Shown here: piece by piece, positions 1-5,185 of the stretch
Layout: each line of letters begins with the position of its first letter
How positions within the stretch are numbered: the first letter of the stretch is position 1
NCBI GenBank assembly: GCA_963929765.1
Contig: CAWVKD010000025.1
Span: 1 to 5,185, forward strand
DNA: 5,185 nucleotides
DNA from: RGIG529 sp963929765
Lineage (GTDB): Bacteria > Bacillota > Clostridia > Oscillospirales > Oscillospiraceae
Reading direction: 5' to 3'
Position numbers and translations under genes: made by a program
The notes under the pieces: model-generated
The model's input: the letters and a program-made list of their open reading frames with translations, nothing else
What the model was told of the DNA's origin: nothing
The model's database searches: none

Positions 1-1
1 G

Positions 2-160
2 GTGAGCCCGTCACCGACGCCGACACCGGATACAACGGTGAGCCCGTCACCGACGCCGACACCGGATACAACAGTAAGCCCGTCACCGACGCCGACACCG
101 GATACAACGGTGAGCCCGTCATCGACGCCGACACCGGATACAACGGTAAGCCCATCACCT
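2..160 (+). repeat. In-frame 36-bp tandem repeat encoding a Ser/Thr/Pro linker
   Basis: Four complete 36-bp units (2-37, 38-73, 74-109, 110-145) and a partial fifth (146-160) each encode VSPSPTPTPDTT. The units are almost identical in DNA, not only in protein: unit 2 ends ACA instead of ACG, unit 3 starts GTA instead of GTG, and unit 4 has one C-to-T change that turns Pro into Ser. The base before unit 1 fits the end of another unit, so the array probably continues upstream. It is more GC-rich than the rest of the gene. As protein it is probably an extended, disordered spacer that holds the catalytic and binding domains away from the membrane. Near-identity suggests recent expansion or homogenisation. 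Confidence 0.95.
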
Positions 161-1624
161 AGTGTGACACCAAGTCCATTGCCTAGTGATGAGCCGGAAA
201 CGGACCCCAACGTGGCTCTTTTAAAAGACCTGACTTTGACCCAACGCTTGATTTTAAACTGTAATTGCTACGATATAACATTGCAAAACGTACAGTCCAC
301 CAATGATGTTTTGGTCCGGGCAGATTCTTTGAAATCCCTTCAACTGACGGAAGGGACGACCCTTAACCGACTGACTATTGCTGCTTTAAGTGGTGATGTT
401 ACGGTTGCACCTCGAGGAGAAAACCAAGTTAGCACACTTCGAGTTGGTTCTGGCAGCGGAATTGTCACGGTGTCTGGGAATGTAGACCGGGTGGAGATCA
501 CAGGTGACAATCGACATATTATGCTGAAAGATGCAAACCTTTCGTCCTTGGTTATCAGTGGATCTAACAATCGTGTCAGTATGTTTGGAGGATCCTCTGT
601 TAAAACCATTGCTGTTCGCCAGGAAGCCGAACACAGCCGAATTGTTGTTGACGGCCAAGTGGAAACAATGACCCTTAATGGTAAAGATTCTCAAGTAGCG
701 GGAATCGGTTATATCGGGTCCATTTTGGTTACAGGTGCAGGTAGCGCAGTATCGGCCGAAAGAGGAGAATATAAAGAAACCATCGACCGCACATTACCCG
801 AAATGAACATGGCGTTGCAAGCTCCCACTGTTGTCAAAGCAGGTGGTACATTAACTGTGACGGCGAAGTTTACCAATGTGGGATTGAGCAAAGTATGTTC
901 CATCCAATGGTATCGTGATGGTGCTCCTGTTTCAGGGCAAAGCAACAGCGCTTTCACCATTTCAGAGGGAAAGACGGTTTCGTACAGTCCGCCGATTACG
1001 TTTTCCAAAAACATGAAGACGTCTATTACCGTGGGATTATCTGTTACATATGTATCTGGTGCAAGAGTGGATACAGTATATAAAGCGGTAACGGTTTCCA
1101 TCCAAAATTATCCTGCTTCCCATTATTATGGAGCAGAGGCCCAGAGGGTGCTGAACCTTGTAAGCTGCAAATATACAGGGAAACGGAACGACTATAGTGC
1201 ATCAGACAAAGAAATTTTTGTCAATGTGAAAGGCTACTCCAGCCCTAGTAAATATTTGATTTGGGTCAATTTAGCCACTCAGCGCGTTAATATTTTCCAG
1301 GGCTCAAAGGAAAACTGGAAATTGATTCGTACGGGTTTGGTGGGGACAGGAAAAGCTTCAACACCAACGCCAGTTGGCGTATTTGCGGTTACACGCAAAC
1401 AAACCGGATGGTTTACTTCAACCTATACTGTGAAACCGGTAGTACGATTTAGTGCGGGATCTGGTTATGCATTCCATTCCAGGTTGTATTATCCGGGTAC
1501 CAATCGCCTCCAAGATGGGCGTATCGGCATTCCGGTTTCCCATGGTTGTGTCCGTATGTATGATGAAGATATCCAATGGCTGTATAACAATGCGCCAATT
1601 GGAACGACTGTTGTGGTTTATTAA
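2..1624 (+). CDS. L,D-transpeptidase (YkuD domain) with repeat linker and beta-solenoid, 5' partial
   Basis: This is the C-terminal 540 residues of a secreted or surface enzyme predicted to form or remodel 3-3 peptidoglycan cross-links by L,D-transpeptidation. The GTG at position 2 is the Val codon of a repeat, not a start; the frame is open to the window edge, so the N-terminus and any signal peptide lie upstream. Order of parts (window residue numbers): Ser/Thr/Pro/Asp repeat linker 1-62; beta-strand-rich region about 85-250 with a VxxLxI-like motif about every 20 residues; Ig-like module about 272-367 (WYRDG at 303-307); YkuD domain about 417-540. The catalytic signature is clear: His492, then Ser513-His514-Gly515-Cys516-Val517-Arg518, with Cys516 the expected nucleophile. 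The protein ends right after the domain (VVVY, TAA). The YkuD assignment is secure; the roles of the solenoid and Ig parts are inferred, perhaps wall or ligand binding. Transcription should end at the stem-loop 30 bp downstream. Confidence 0.92.
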   Translation: MSPSPTPTPDTTVSPSPTPTPDTTVSPSPTPTPDTTVSPSSTPTPDTTVSPSPSVTPSPLPSDEPETDPNVALLKDLTLTQRLILNCNCYDITLQNVQSTNDVLVRADSLKSLQLTEGTTLNRLTIAALSGDVTVAPRGENQVSTLRVGSGSGIVTVSGNVDRVEITGDNRHIMLKDANLSSLVISGSNNRVSMFGGSSVKTIAVRQEAEHSRIVVDGQVETMTLNGKDSQVAGIGYIGSILVTGAGSAVSAERGEYKETIDRTLPEMNMALQAPTVVKAGGTLTVTAKFTNVGLSKVCSIQWYRDGAPVSGQSNSAFTISEGKTVSYSPPITFSKNMKTSITVGLSVTYVSGARVDTVYKAVTVSIQNYPASHYYGAEAQRVLNLVSCKYTGKRNDYSASDKEIFVNVKGYSSPSKYLIWVNLATQRVNIFQGSKENWKLIRTGLVGTGKASTPTPVGVFAVTRKQTGWFTSTYTVKPVVRFSAGSGYAFHSRLYYPGTNRLQDGRIGIPVSHGCVRMYDEDIQWLYNNAPIGTTVVVY

Positions 1625-1653
1625 AAATCCTCTTTTCAATAGAAATATAGAAA

Positions 1654-1690
1654 AAACAGGGCGGTCGCAGATGCGACCGCCCTGTTTATG
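1654..1690. terminator. Bidirectional Rho-independent terminator
   Basis: A perfect 16-bp inverted repeat (1654-1669 against 1672-1687) with a GC-rich core (GGGCGGTCGCA) forms a hairpin with a 2-4 nt loop. On the + strand it is followed by TTT and then T7 (from 1692), which would terminate the transpeptidase mRNA. On the - strand it is followed by a run of six T (complement of 1651-1656), which would terminate sigK. The sigK stop codon (1686-1688) lies at the base of the right arm, so one element serves both convergent genes. Confidence 0.93.
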
Positions 1691-2381
1691 ATTTTTTTGT
1701 TTGATCAAAGGCGTTTCTCAGTTTTTCCAGAGCCTTTTTTTCAATTCTTGATACATAAGACCGTGAAATGCCGCAAGTGGCGGCGATTTCCCGTTGGGTT
1801 TGTGGCTTTTGATTGTTAAGGCCGTAACGAGCGGTGATAATTTTCATTTCTCGGGGGGTTAAGACTTGTTCCATAGACTGGCGCAATTGTTTGCAACTTT
1901 CCCGCACATCCAGTTCCTCAGACAGGTCGATATCTGTACTAACAACATCCATCAGCGACAGGGAGTTCCCATCTTTATCAGTGTCAATTGTTTCAGACAG
2001 GGATAATTCCCCTGCATTGCGTTTTTGGGCACGAAAGTACATTAAAACTTCATTTTCTATGCAGCGTGCAGCATACGTTGCCAGCCGAGCCCCTTTTTGA
2101 GGGTTATACGTAGAAACACCTTTGATTAATCCGATGGTTCCAATGGAAATTAAATCATCTTGATCTGACGTTTGTGTATAATATTTTTTGATGATGTGAG
2201 CTACAAGACGTAAATTGTGTTCAATCAGCAAGTTACGGGCTTCCATATCACCAGCGGCATAACGTGCCAAATATTCCCGTTCTTCCTCTGCACGAAGTGG
2301 CCGGGGAAACGATCCACCACTGGAAAGACGAAGTGTAAAAAAAATGCCGTTGAGCAATAACAAGATGGATAGAGGCAGCAC
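1686..2381 (-). CDS. sigK: RNA polymerase sporulation sigma factor SigK (pro-sigma-K)
   Basis: Sigma-70 family factor of 231 residues, predicted to direct late mother-cell transcription (coat, cortex maturation, lysis) during sporulation. Residues 1-19 are hydrophobic (MLPLSILLLLNGIFFTL), matching a pro-sequence that in Bacillus is removed by the SpoIVFB membrane protease; SFPRPL at 24-29 aligns with the start of the mature core. Region 2 spans about 49-120, with EHNLRLVAHI, DDLISIGTIGLIKG and LATYAARCIENEVLMYFRA. Region 4 spans about 174-226, with helix-turn-helix TQREIAATCGISRSYVSRIEKKAL; ISRSYVSRIEK favours SigK over SigE. The GTG start is chosen because AAAGGAGG lies 9 nt upstream (2391-2398) and because it includes the leader. 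The reading frame is continuous, with no skin-type element. A sigma-E-type promoter lies upstream at 2424-2451, as expected for sigK. The gene ends inside the shared terminator. Confidence 0.95.
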   Translation of the reverse strand: MLPLSILLLLNGIFFTLRLSSGGSFPRPLRAEEEREYLARYAAGDMEARNLLIEHNLRLVAHIIKKYYTQTSDQDDLISIGTIGLIKGVSTYNPQKGARLATYAARCIENEVLMYFRAQKRNAGELSLSETIDTDKDGNSLSLMDVVSTDIDLSEELDVRESCKQLRQSMEQVLTPREMKIITARYGLNNQKPQTQREIAATCGISRSYVSRIEKKALEKLRNAFDQTKKS

Positions 2382-2390
2382 CTAGCCCTT

Positions 2391-2400
2391 CCTCCTTTCT
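2391..2400 (-). promoter_or_regulatory. Strong ribosome binding site of sigK
   Basis: On the - strand AGAAAGGAGG lies 9 nt before a GTG codon (2379-2381). It fixes the GTG as the sigK start and so supports a full-length hydrophobic pro-sequence. The nearest in-frame alternatives further inside would lose the leader and have no comparable site. Confidence 0.88.
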
Positions 2401-2418
2401 ACAGCAAAAAAGCGCTGT
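2401..2418 (-). other. Small inverted repeat in the predicted sigK leader
   Basis: ACAGC (2401-2405) and GCTGT (2414-2418) can pair around an 8-nt loop. The element would sit at the extreme 5' end of the predicted sigK transcript, just before the SD. The stem is only 5 bp, so it may be chance, a 5' stabilising hairpin, or part of a protein-binding site. Confidence 0.3.
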
Positions 2419-2423
2419 AACAG

Positions 2424-2451
2424 AATGTATGAAAGGAGGGGAAGTCCTTAT
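2424..2451 (-). promoter_or_regulatory. Probable sigma-E-type promoter of sigK
   Basis: Read on the - strand, CATACATT (2431-2424) matches the known Bacillus sigma-E -10 consensus CATACAnT. An ATA core (2451-2449) lies 17 nt upstream, in the range known for the sigma-E -35 element, although the flanking -35 bases fit less well. Transcription would start near 2416-2418 and give a leader of about 36 nt carrying the strong SD. Sigma-E control of sigK is established in Bacillus subtilis; its use here is inferred from the sequence. Confidence 0.7.
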
Positions 2452-2473
2452 GTCTTAAAGCAAAGCGTGGTTC

Positions 2474-3256
2474 CTATTTTCCACCTTTTTCCTGTGTACG
2501 GTCGTGCAAGATCAATTCGTGGATGGCTTGAATGCCTAGTTGGACAGCAGCATCTGTATTTTTACTGTCCGATTCATCCCATCCGGCACTTTTCCGTTCC
2601 TGGTTCCACACTACGTGGAAAGCAGATCCGCAACGCACACCCAAAGAGGATGCCACCACAAATAATGCTGCAGATTCCATCTCGCTGGCCAGAACACCCA
2701 GGCGTTTCCATGCATTCCATTTTGCCAGGAGTGTTTCAGATATAGGCATCCGTTCCGGAGCGTGTTGACCATAAAAGGAATCTTTACACTGCACAATACC
2801 TACATGAAACCTATGCCCAGATGCAGTAGCGGCTCGGGTCAATGCAGAGAGCACTTCGTAGTTGGGAACAGCCGGAAATTCAATGGGTGCATATTCTCGA
2901 CTGGTGCCCTCTTGACGAATGGCGCCAGACGCAATGACAATGTCGCCGCTTTGGACGGACATGTCAATTCCTCCACAAGTGCCAATGCGCAGAAAGGTAT
3001 CAGCACCAATGGCGGCTAGTTCTTCCATTGCAATAGCAGCAGATGGCCCGCCGATGCCGGTGGAAGTGACGCTGACAGGCTCCCCCAGCAGTGTGCCGGA
3101 ATATGTGACAAATTCCCTGTTTTCTGCTACTTTGACAGGGTGATCAAAATATGAGGCAATTTTCTCGCAGCGAGCAGGATCACCTGGTAATAAACAGTAG
3201 CGTCCCACATCACCAGGACGGCACAAAATATGATATTGTGTATCTTGTTTTTTCAT
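2474..3256 (-). CDS. udp: Uridine phosphorylase
   Basis: A 260-residue cytosolic enzyme of the nucleoside phosphorylase I family, predicted to split uridine with phosphate into uracil and ribose-1-phosphate (pyrimidine salvage). The match to Escherichia coli Udp is clear along the chain: PGDP at 24-27 and Arg47 in NREF (phosphate site), TGIGGPS at 66-72, FLRIGT at 88-93 (Arg90 and Thr93 for phosphate), EFPAVPNYE at 126-134, FYGQHAPER at 161-169 (base-recognition loop with Gln and Arg) and EMES at 192-195 (ribose site). Length is normal. The loop form FYGQ...PERMP differs from the E. coli FYPGQERYD and, from memory, is common in Firmicutes. The ATG start has a modest AGGGTG site 7 nt upstream. 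The gene lies 92 bp upstream of sigK in the same direction with no convincing terminator between, so read-through is possible. Exact substrate preference (uridine against other nucleosides) is less certain than the family. Confidence 0.92.
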   Translation of the reverse strand: MKKQDTQYHILCRPGDVGRYCLLPGDPARCEKIASYFDHPVKVAENREFVTYSGTLLGEPVSVTSTGIGGPSAAIAMEELAAIGADTFLRIGTCGGIDMSVQSGDIVIASGAIRQEGTSREYAPIEFPAVPNYEVLSALTRAATASGHRFHVGIVQCKDSFYGQHAPERMPISETLLAKWNAWKRLGVLASEMESAALFVVASSLGVRCGSAFHVVWNQERKSAGWDESDSKNTDAAVQLGIQAIHELILHDRTQEKGGK

Positions 3257-3381
3257 AAAAATTCACCCTATACCTTTCAAGACAATAAAAAATCTACTAA
3301 AAAACGAATTTAAAAATAAAAGAAAATGAAATAAAAATATGGTAAAAAGAGGATGATCACATTAAAATAGTCACAAAAAAA

Positions 3382-3392
3382 TACAAATTGTA
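3382..3392. promoter_or_regulatory. Possible operator: TACAA-A-TTGTA palindrome
   Basis: A perfect 5+1+5 palindrome lies 11 nt upstream of the -35 box of the + strand promoter and faces udp on the other side. Its shape suits a dimeric regulator, and its placement could affect either divergent gene. In such AT-rich DNA a palindrome this short can also arise by chance, so this is only a candidate. Confidence 0.25.
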
Positions 3393-3403
3393 ATCTTTTG
3401 TTG

Positions 3404-3432
3404 TTGCCATAGTTAGAGCCAGTTCATATAAT
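3404..3432 (+). promoter_or_regulatory. Sigma-A-type promoter of the exported protein gene
   Basis: TTGCCA (3404-3409; five of six bases match TTGACA), exactly 17 bp, then a perfect TATAAT (3427-3432). Transcription would start near 3439-3440, giving a leader of about 62 nt before the ATG at 3502. The near-consensus form suggests vegetative expression, unlike the sporulation promoter seen for sigK. Confidence 0.85.
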
Positions 3433-3489
3433 AAAATCATCTTTTTGTGTAAATAACCGTAAATATTCAGAAAGATTTTGCGATTGACA

Positions 3490-3496
3490 GGGAGGG
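3490..3496 (+). promoter_or_regulatory. Ribosome binding site deciding the start at 3502
   Basis: GGGAGGG lies 5-6 nt before ATG 3502. It excludes the in-frame TTG at 3478, which lies upstream of this site, lacks an SD of its own, and would add eight charged or polar residues before the signal sequence. Confidence 0.85.
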
Positions 3497-3501
3497 ATGG
3501 G

Positions 3502-4185
3502 ATGAAGACAGGGAAAACACTTCTTGTTTTTATCTTCTTAATAGGATTGGCGGTAGGTGGTTTAGGCCGTGGTTTACTGGATAACAATCGATCGGAAGGA
3601 TCAGAGGATGCTTTGGTAAAAACAAGCATTACCAAAGCATCAACTTCATCAGATATAGTAGACTTACAACAGGGTTCATCCCGTGAAACAACAGTTATCA
3701 AATTAGCTTGCGAAGCTGTAGAACGAATCAAAGAAAAGGATTATAAAAGCTTTGCTGAGTTGATCCATCCGGAGAAAGGCGTTTTGTTTGCACCTTATTC
3801 TACCGTAGATCCGGATGTGAACCTATCTTTTCAGGCTAAGGAAATTGCAGAAATGCAACAGAACCATGAAAAATACATATGGGGTGTTTTAGATGGAAAG
3901 GGCACTCCCATAAAAATGACGTTGGAAGAATATTTTGATGCTTTTGTATTTGATACAGATTATTCTGCTGCACCAGAAATTGGAATTAATCGGATTTTAA
4001 AAACAGGAAATTCCCTCGAAAATGTGTTACAAGTATATGAAGATGGTACTACGATTGAATTTCATATTCCCTCAACTGATCCCAAAATGGAAGGGATGGA
4101 TTGGCGTAGCTTGAAGCTAGTATTTGAACCATATGAAACAACATATAAGATCGTTGCAATCGTCCATAGCCAATGGACCATTTAA
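3502..4185 (+). CDS. Conserved exported protein of unknown function
   Basis: A 227-residue protein with Lys2 and Lys5 followed by a hydrophobic segment at about 6-26 (TLLVFIFLIGLAVGGLGRGLL), so it is secreted or anchored in the membrane by its N-terminus. There is no lipobox cysteine. A polar Ser/Thr-rich linker (about 27-62) leads to a soluble domain (about 63-227) with landmarks LIHPEKGVLFAPY (87-99), YIWGVLDGKGTPI (125-137), EYFDAFVFDTDY (143-154), EGMDWRSLKLVFE (197-209) and the C-terminus IVHSQWTI. I recognise this pattern from memory as belonging to uncharacterised extracytoplasmic proteins and lipoproteins of Firmicutes, but no function is known to me. The ATG start follows GGGAGGG; the gene has its own near-consensus promoter and its own terminator, so it is probably monocistronic. 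An extracellular folding or ligand role would be guesswork. Confidence 0.85.
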   Translation: MKTGKTLLVFIFLIGLAVGGLGRGLLDNNRSEGSEDALVKTSITKASTSSDIVDLQQGSSRETTVIKLACEAVERIKEKDYKSFAELIHPEKGVLFAPYSTVDPDVNLSFQAKEIAEMQQNHEKYIWGVLDGKGTPIKMTLEEYFDAFVFDTDYSAAPEIGINRILKTGNSLENVLQVYEDGTTIEFHIPSTDPKMEGMDWRSLKLVFEPYETTYKIVAIVHSQWTI

Positions 4186-4205
4186 ACACAATACAATATA
4201 AACTT

Positions 4206-4238
4206 GGCGTGTCGGCTTAATCGACACGCCTTTTTATT
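4206..4238 (+). terminator. Rho-independent terminator after the exported protein gene
   Basis: A perfect 9-bp stem GGCGTGTCG (4206-4214) / CGACACGCC (4222-4230) with a 7-nt loop is followed by TTTTTATT. It lies 20 bp after the TAA at 4183-4185. The ytvI stop codon (4234-4236, - strand) lies in the T-tract. On the - strand the stem is followed only by AAGTTTATATTG, so it would be a weaker terminator for ytvI. Confidence 0.92.
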
Positions 4239-5185
4239 CTTTCCATACATGAACCAGACCTGCAGACTGGGCGTTTTTGAGCAAAATAAAAGCAAGTGGA
4301 AAAAGAAACATACCCAAAATTCCAAAGATACGCAGACCGAGATACATAAAAATCAATGTAACAAGTGGATGGATGCCCAATCGGTTTCCTACAATACGAG
4401 GTTCCAAGATATTTCGCAGAATGGTAATGATACCATACAGTAGCAGGATGCCGATGCCAAACCAAATATTTCCCATGAGAAGAGCAATGATGCCCCAAGG
4501 GATCAAGATGGTACCTGTTCCCAACACAGGTAAAATGTCCACCACGGCGATGAGAGCGGCGACGATAATAGAATAGTTGACCTGCAAGATGGAAAGCCCA
4601 ATCGACAATTCTACAAAAGTGATCAGCATAATGAGAAGATAGGATTGAATCAGTCTCCCAATAGAGTGACCAAATGTTTTTGACGTATCCCCTGCCAAGG
4701 TAGAATACCGTTCTGGAAGTTGGCGCAATAGGAATGCTTTGATTTTGTCGTGCTCTGCACTCATGAAAAAGGTGCTGACCAGAGTGACAATAAAAGCAAT
4801 CAACACAGAAGGGAGGGATTTAGCAGCATTGGCTACCCAGCTTACTACAAAAGAGGATGCACCTACAAGCTCTGTCTGAATAGAGGAAAGGGCGTTAGTA
4901 GTGAAAGTCCGAATCTGCTCTTCCCATTCGCTTGGCATAGTGGTCAGCAGTCCTTCTAGTCTGTTTTGGATTGACTGAATAGCAGAAGGAGCTGTTTTAG
5001 CAAACCAGCCTGGGAGTGTGGCAATAAAAGAGGCTAGTTCCGTAATTGCTTTGAACAAAAGAAAACCCAAAAGACTGACAACGATGATAACCAAGATAAG
5101 GGTGACAACAGATGAAACGGTTTTTCGGTGTAATTTTGTTCGTTTGGCGATCCAATTGATGGGTTTTTGAAGAAGAGAGGCAATG
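4234..5185 (-). CDS. ytvI: Sporulation integral membrane protein YtvI (AI-2E transporter family), 5' partial
   Basis: The C-terminal 316 residues of a polytopic membrane protein of the AI-2E transporter (PerM) superfamily, YtvI type. The TTG at 5092-5094 is an internal Leu codon, not a start: the frame stays open to the window edge, reading LLQKPINWIAKRTKLHRKTV just inside the membrane. Visible features are a first hydrophobic segment (VTLILVIIVVSLLGFLLF), an amphipathic region of about 75 residues, further segments (SVLIAFIVTLVSTFFMS; LLIMLITFVELSIGLSIL), the family signature DILPVLGTGTILIPWGI, and NILEPRIVGNRLGIHPLVTL before the last segments. These motifs fit YtvI best. The transported substrate is unknown and AI-2 export should not be assumed; in Bacillus the gene is linked to sporulation. 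About 30-50 N-terminal residues are missing. The gene is convergent with the exported protein gene, with 48 bp between their stop codons. Confidence 0.87.
   Translation of the reverse strand, partial: IASLLQKPINWIAKRTKLHRKTVSSVVTLILVIIVVSLLGFLLFKAITELASFIATLPGWFAKTAPSAIQSIQNRLEGLLTTMPSEWEEQIRTFTTNALSSIQTELVGASSFVVSWVANAAKSLPSVLIAFIVTLVSTFFMSAEHDKIKAFLLRQLPERYSTLAGDTSKTFGHSIGRLIQSYLLIMLITFVELSIGLSILQVNYSIIVAALIAVVDILPVLGTGTILIPWGIIALLMGNIWFGIGILLLYGIITILRNILEPRIVGNRLGIHPLVTLIFMYLGLRIFGILGMFLFPLAFILLKNAQSAGLVHVWKE

Larger units (their letters stand above)
3257..3501. other. AT-rich divergent intergenic region
   Basis: This stretch between udp (-) and the exported protein gene (+) has no gene. 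It is very AT-rich, especially 3285-3350. It contains the + strand sigma-A promoter at 3404-3432 and an 11-bp odd palindrome at 3382-3392. I looked for a promoter for udp on the - strand and found no pair of hexamers with convincing spacing, so the udp promoter remains unassigned. Confidence 0.75.

Noticed and set aside
2..4. GTG as start codon of the transpeptidase
   Set aside because: It is the Val codon of a repeat unit, with no SD visible and the repeat phase continuing to the window edge; the gene is 5' truncated.
2..160. Tandem repeats as a CRISPR array
   Set aside because: The units are directly adjacent without spacers and are in frame with a coding sequence; they encode a protein linker.
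2450..2458. ATG after an AAAGGAGGGG-like site on the + strand (2432-2441)
   Set aside because: The frame is ATG TCT TAA, only two codons; the purine run is the complement of the spacer in the predicted sigK promoter.
2445..2460. SpoIIID-like binding site in the sigK promoter (TAAGACATAA on the - strand)
   Set aside because: It matches only 8 of 10 positions of the WWRRACARNY consensus as I recall it; too weak to annotate in a short AT-rich gap.
2425..2745. Open frames on the + strand across udp and sigK, and - strand frames inside the transpeptidase gene
   Set aside because: They overlap well-recognised genes in full, have compositions typical of shadow frames, and show no domain or RBS.
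3257..3360. Promoter for udp on the - strand
   Set aside because: The region is so AT-rich that many partial hexamers occur, but none forms a pair with 16-18 bp spacing and good matches.
3478..3480. TTG start for the exported protein
   Set aside because: It lies before the GGGAGGG site, which points to ATG 3502; the extra residues would precede the signal sequence and have no support.
5092..5094. TTG as start of the YtvI-like gene
   Set aside because: The frame stays open upstream to the edge and encodes family-like sequence (QKPINWIAKR and a membrane segment), so the codon is an internal Leu.

Overview
The window looks like chromosomal DNA of a spore-forming, low-to-mid GC Firmicute of class Clostridia, perhaps Oscillospiraceae-like. 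The evidence is an intact sigma-K gene with a hydrophobic pro-sequence, a YtvI-type sporulation membrane protein, strong AGGAGG-type ribosome binding sites, and Rho-independent terminators between genes. The family-level placement is inference from protein style only. I see no tRNA, rRNA, CRISPR array, insertion sequence or phage gene.

Layout: (1) From the left edge to 1624 (+) lies the 3' part of a secreted or surface L,D-transpeptidase. It has a near-identical 36-bp Ser/Thr/Pro repeat array, a predicted beta-solenoid with a roughly 20-residue period, an Ig-like module and a C-terminal YkuD catalytic domain. (2) A long perfect stem-loop (1654-1687) separates it from the convergent sigK (2381-1686, -). 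(3) sigK has a GTG start, a strong SD and a good sigma-E-type promoter (2424-2451). Upstream and codirectional is a uridine phosphorylase gene, udp (3256-2474, -). (4) An AT-rich divergent intergenic region (3257-3501) carries a near-consensus sigma-A promoter (TTGCCA-17-TATAAT) for a small exported protein of unknown function (3502-4185, +). (5) That gene meets another convergent gene, ytvI (right edge to 4234, -), across a stem-loop terminator at 4206-4235.

The genes do not form one pathway. sigK and ytvI point to sporulation. The L,D-transpeptidase belongs to envelope peptidoglycan remodelling. udp is pyrimidine nucleoside salvage and happens to sit upstream of sigK. I see no clear evidence of a previously undescribed system. 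The most interesting signals are the modular transpeptidase with its unstable-looking repeat array and solenoid, and the sigma-E-type promoter that ties sigK to the mother-cell cascade.
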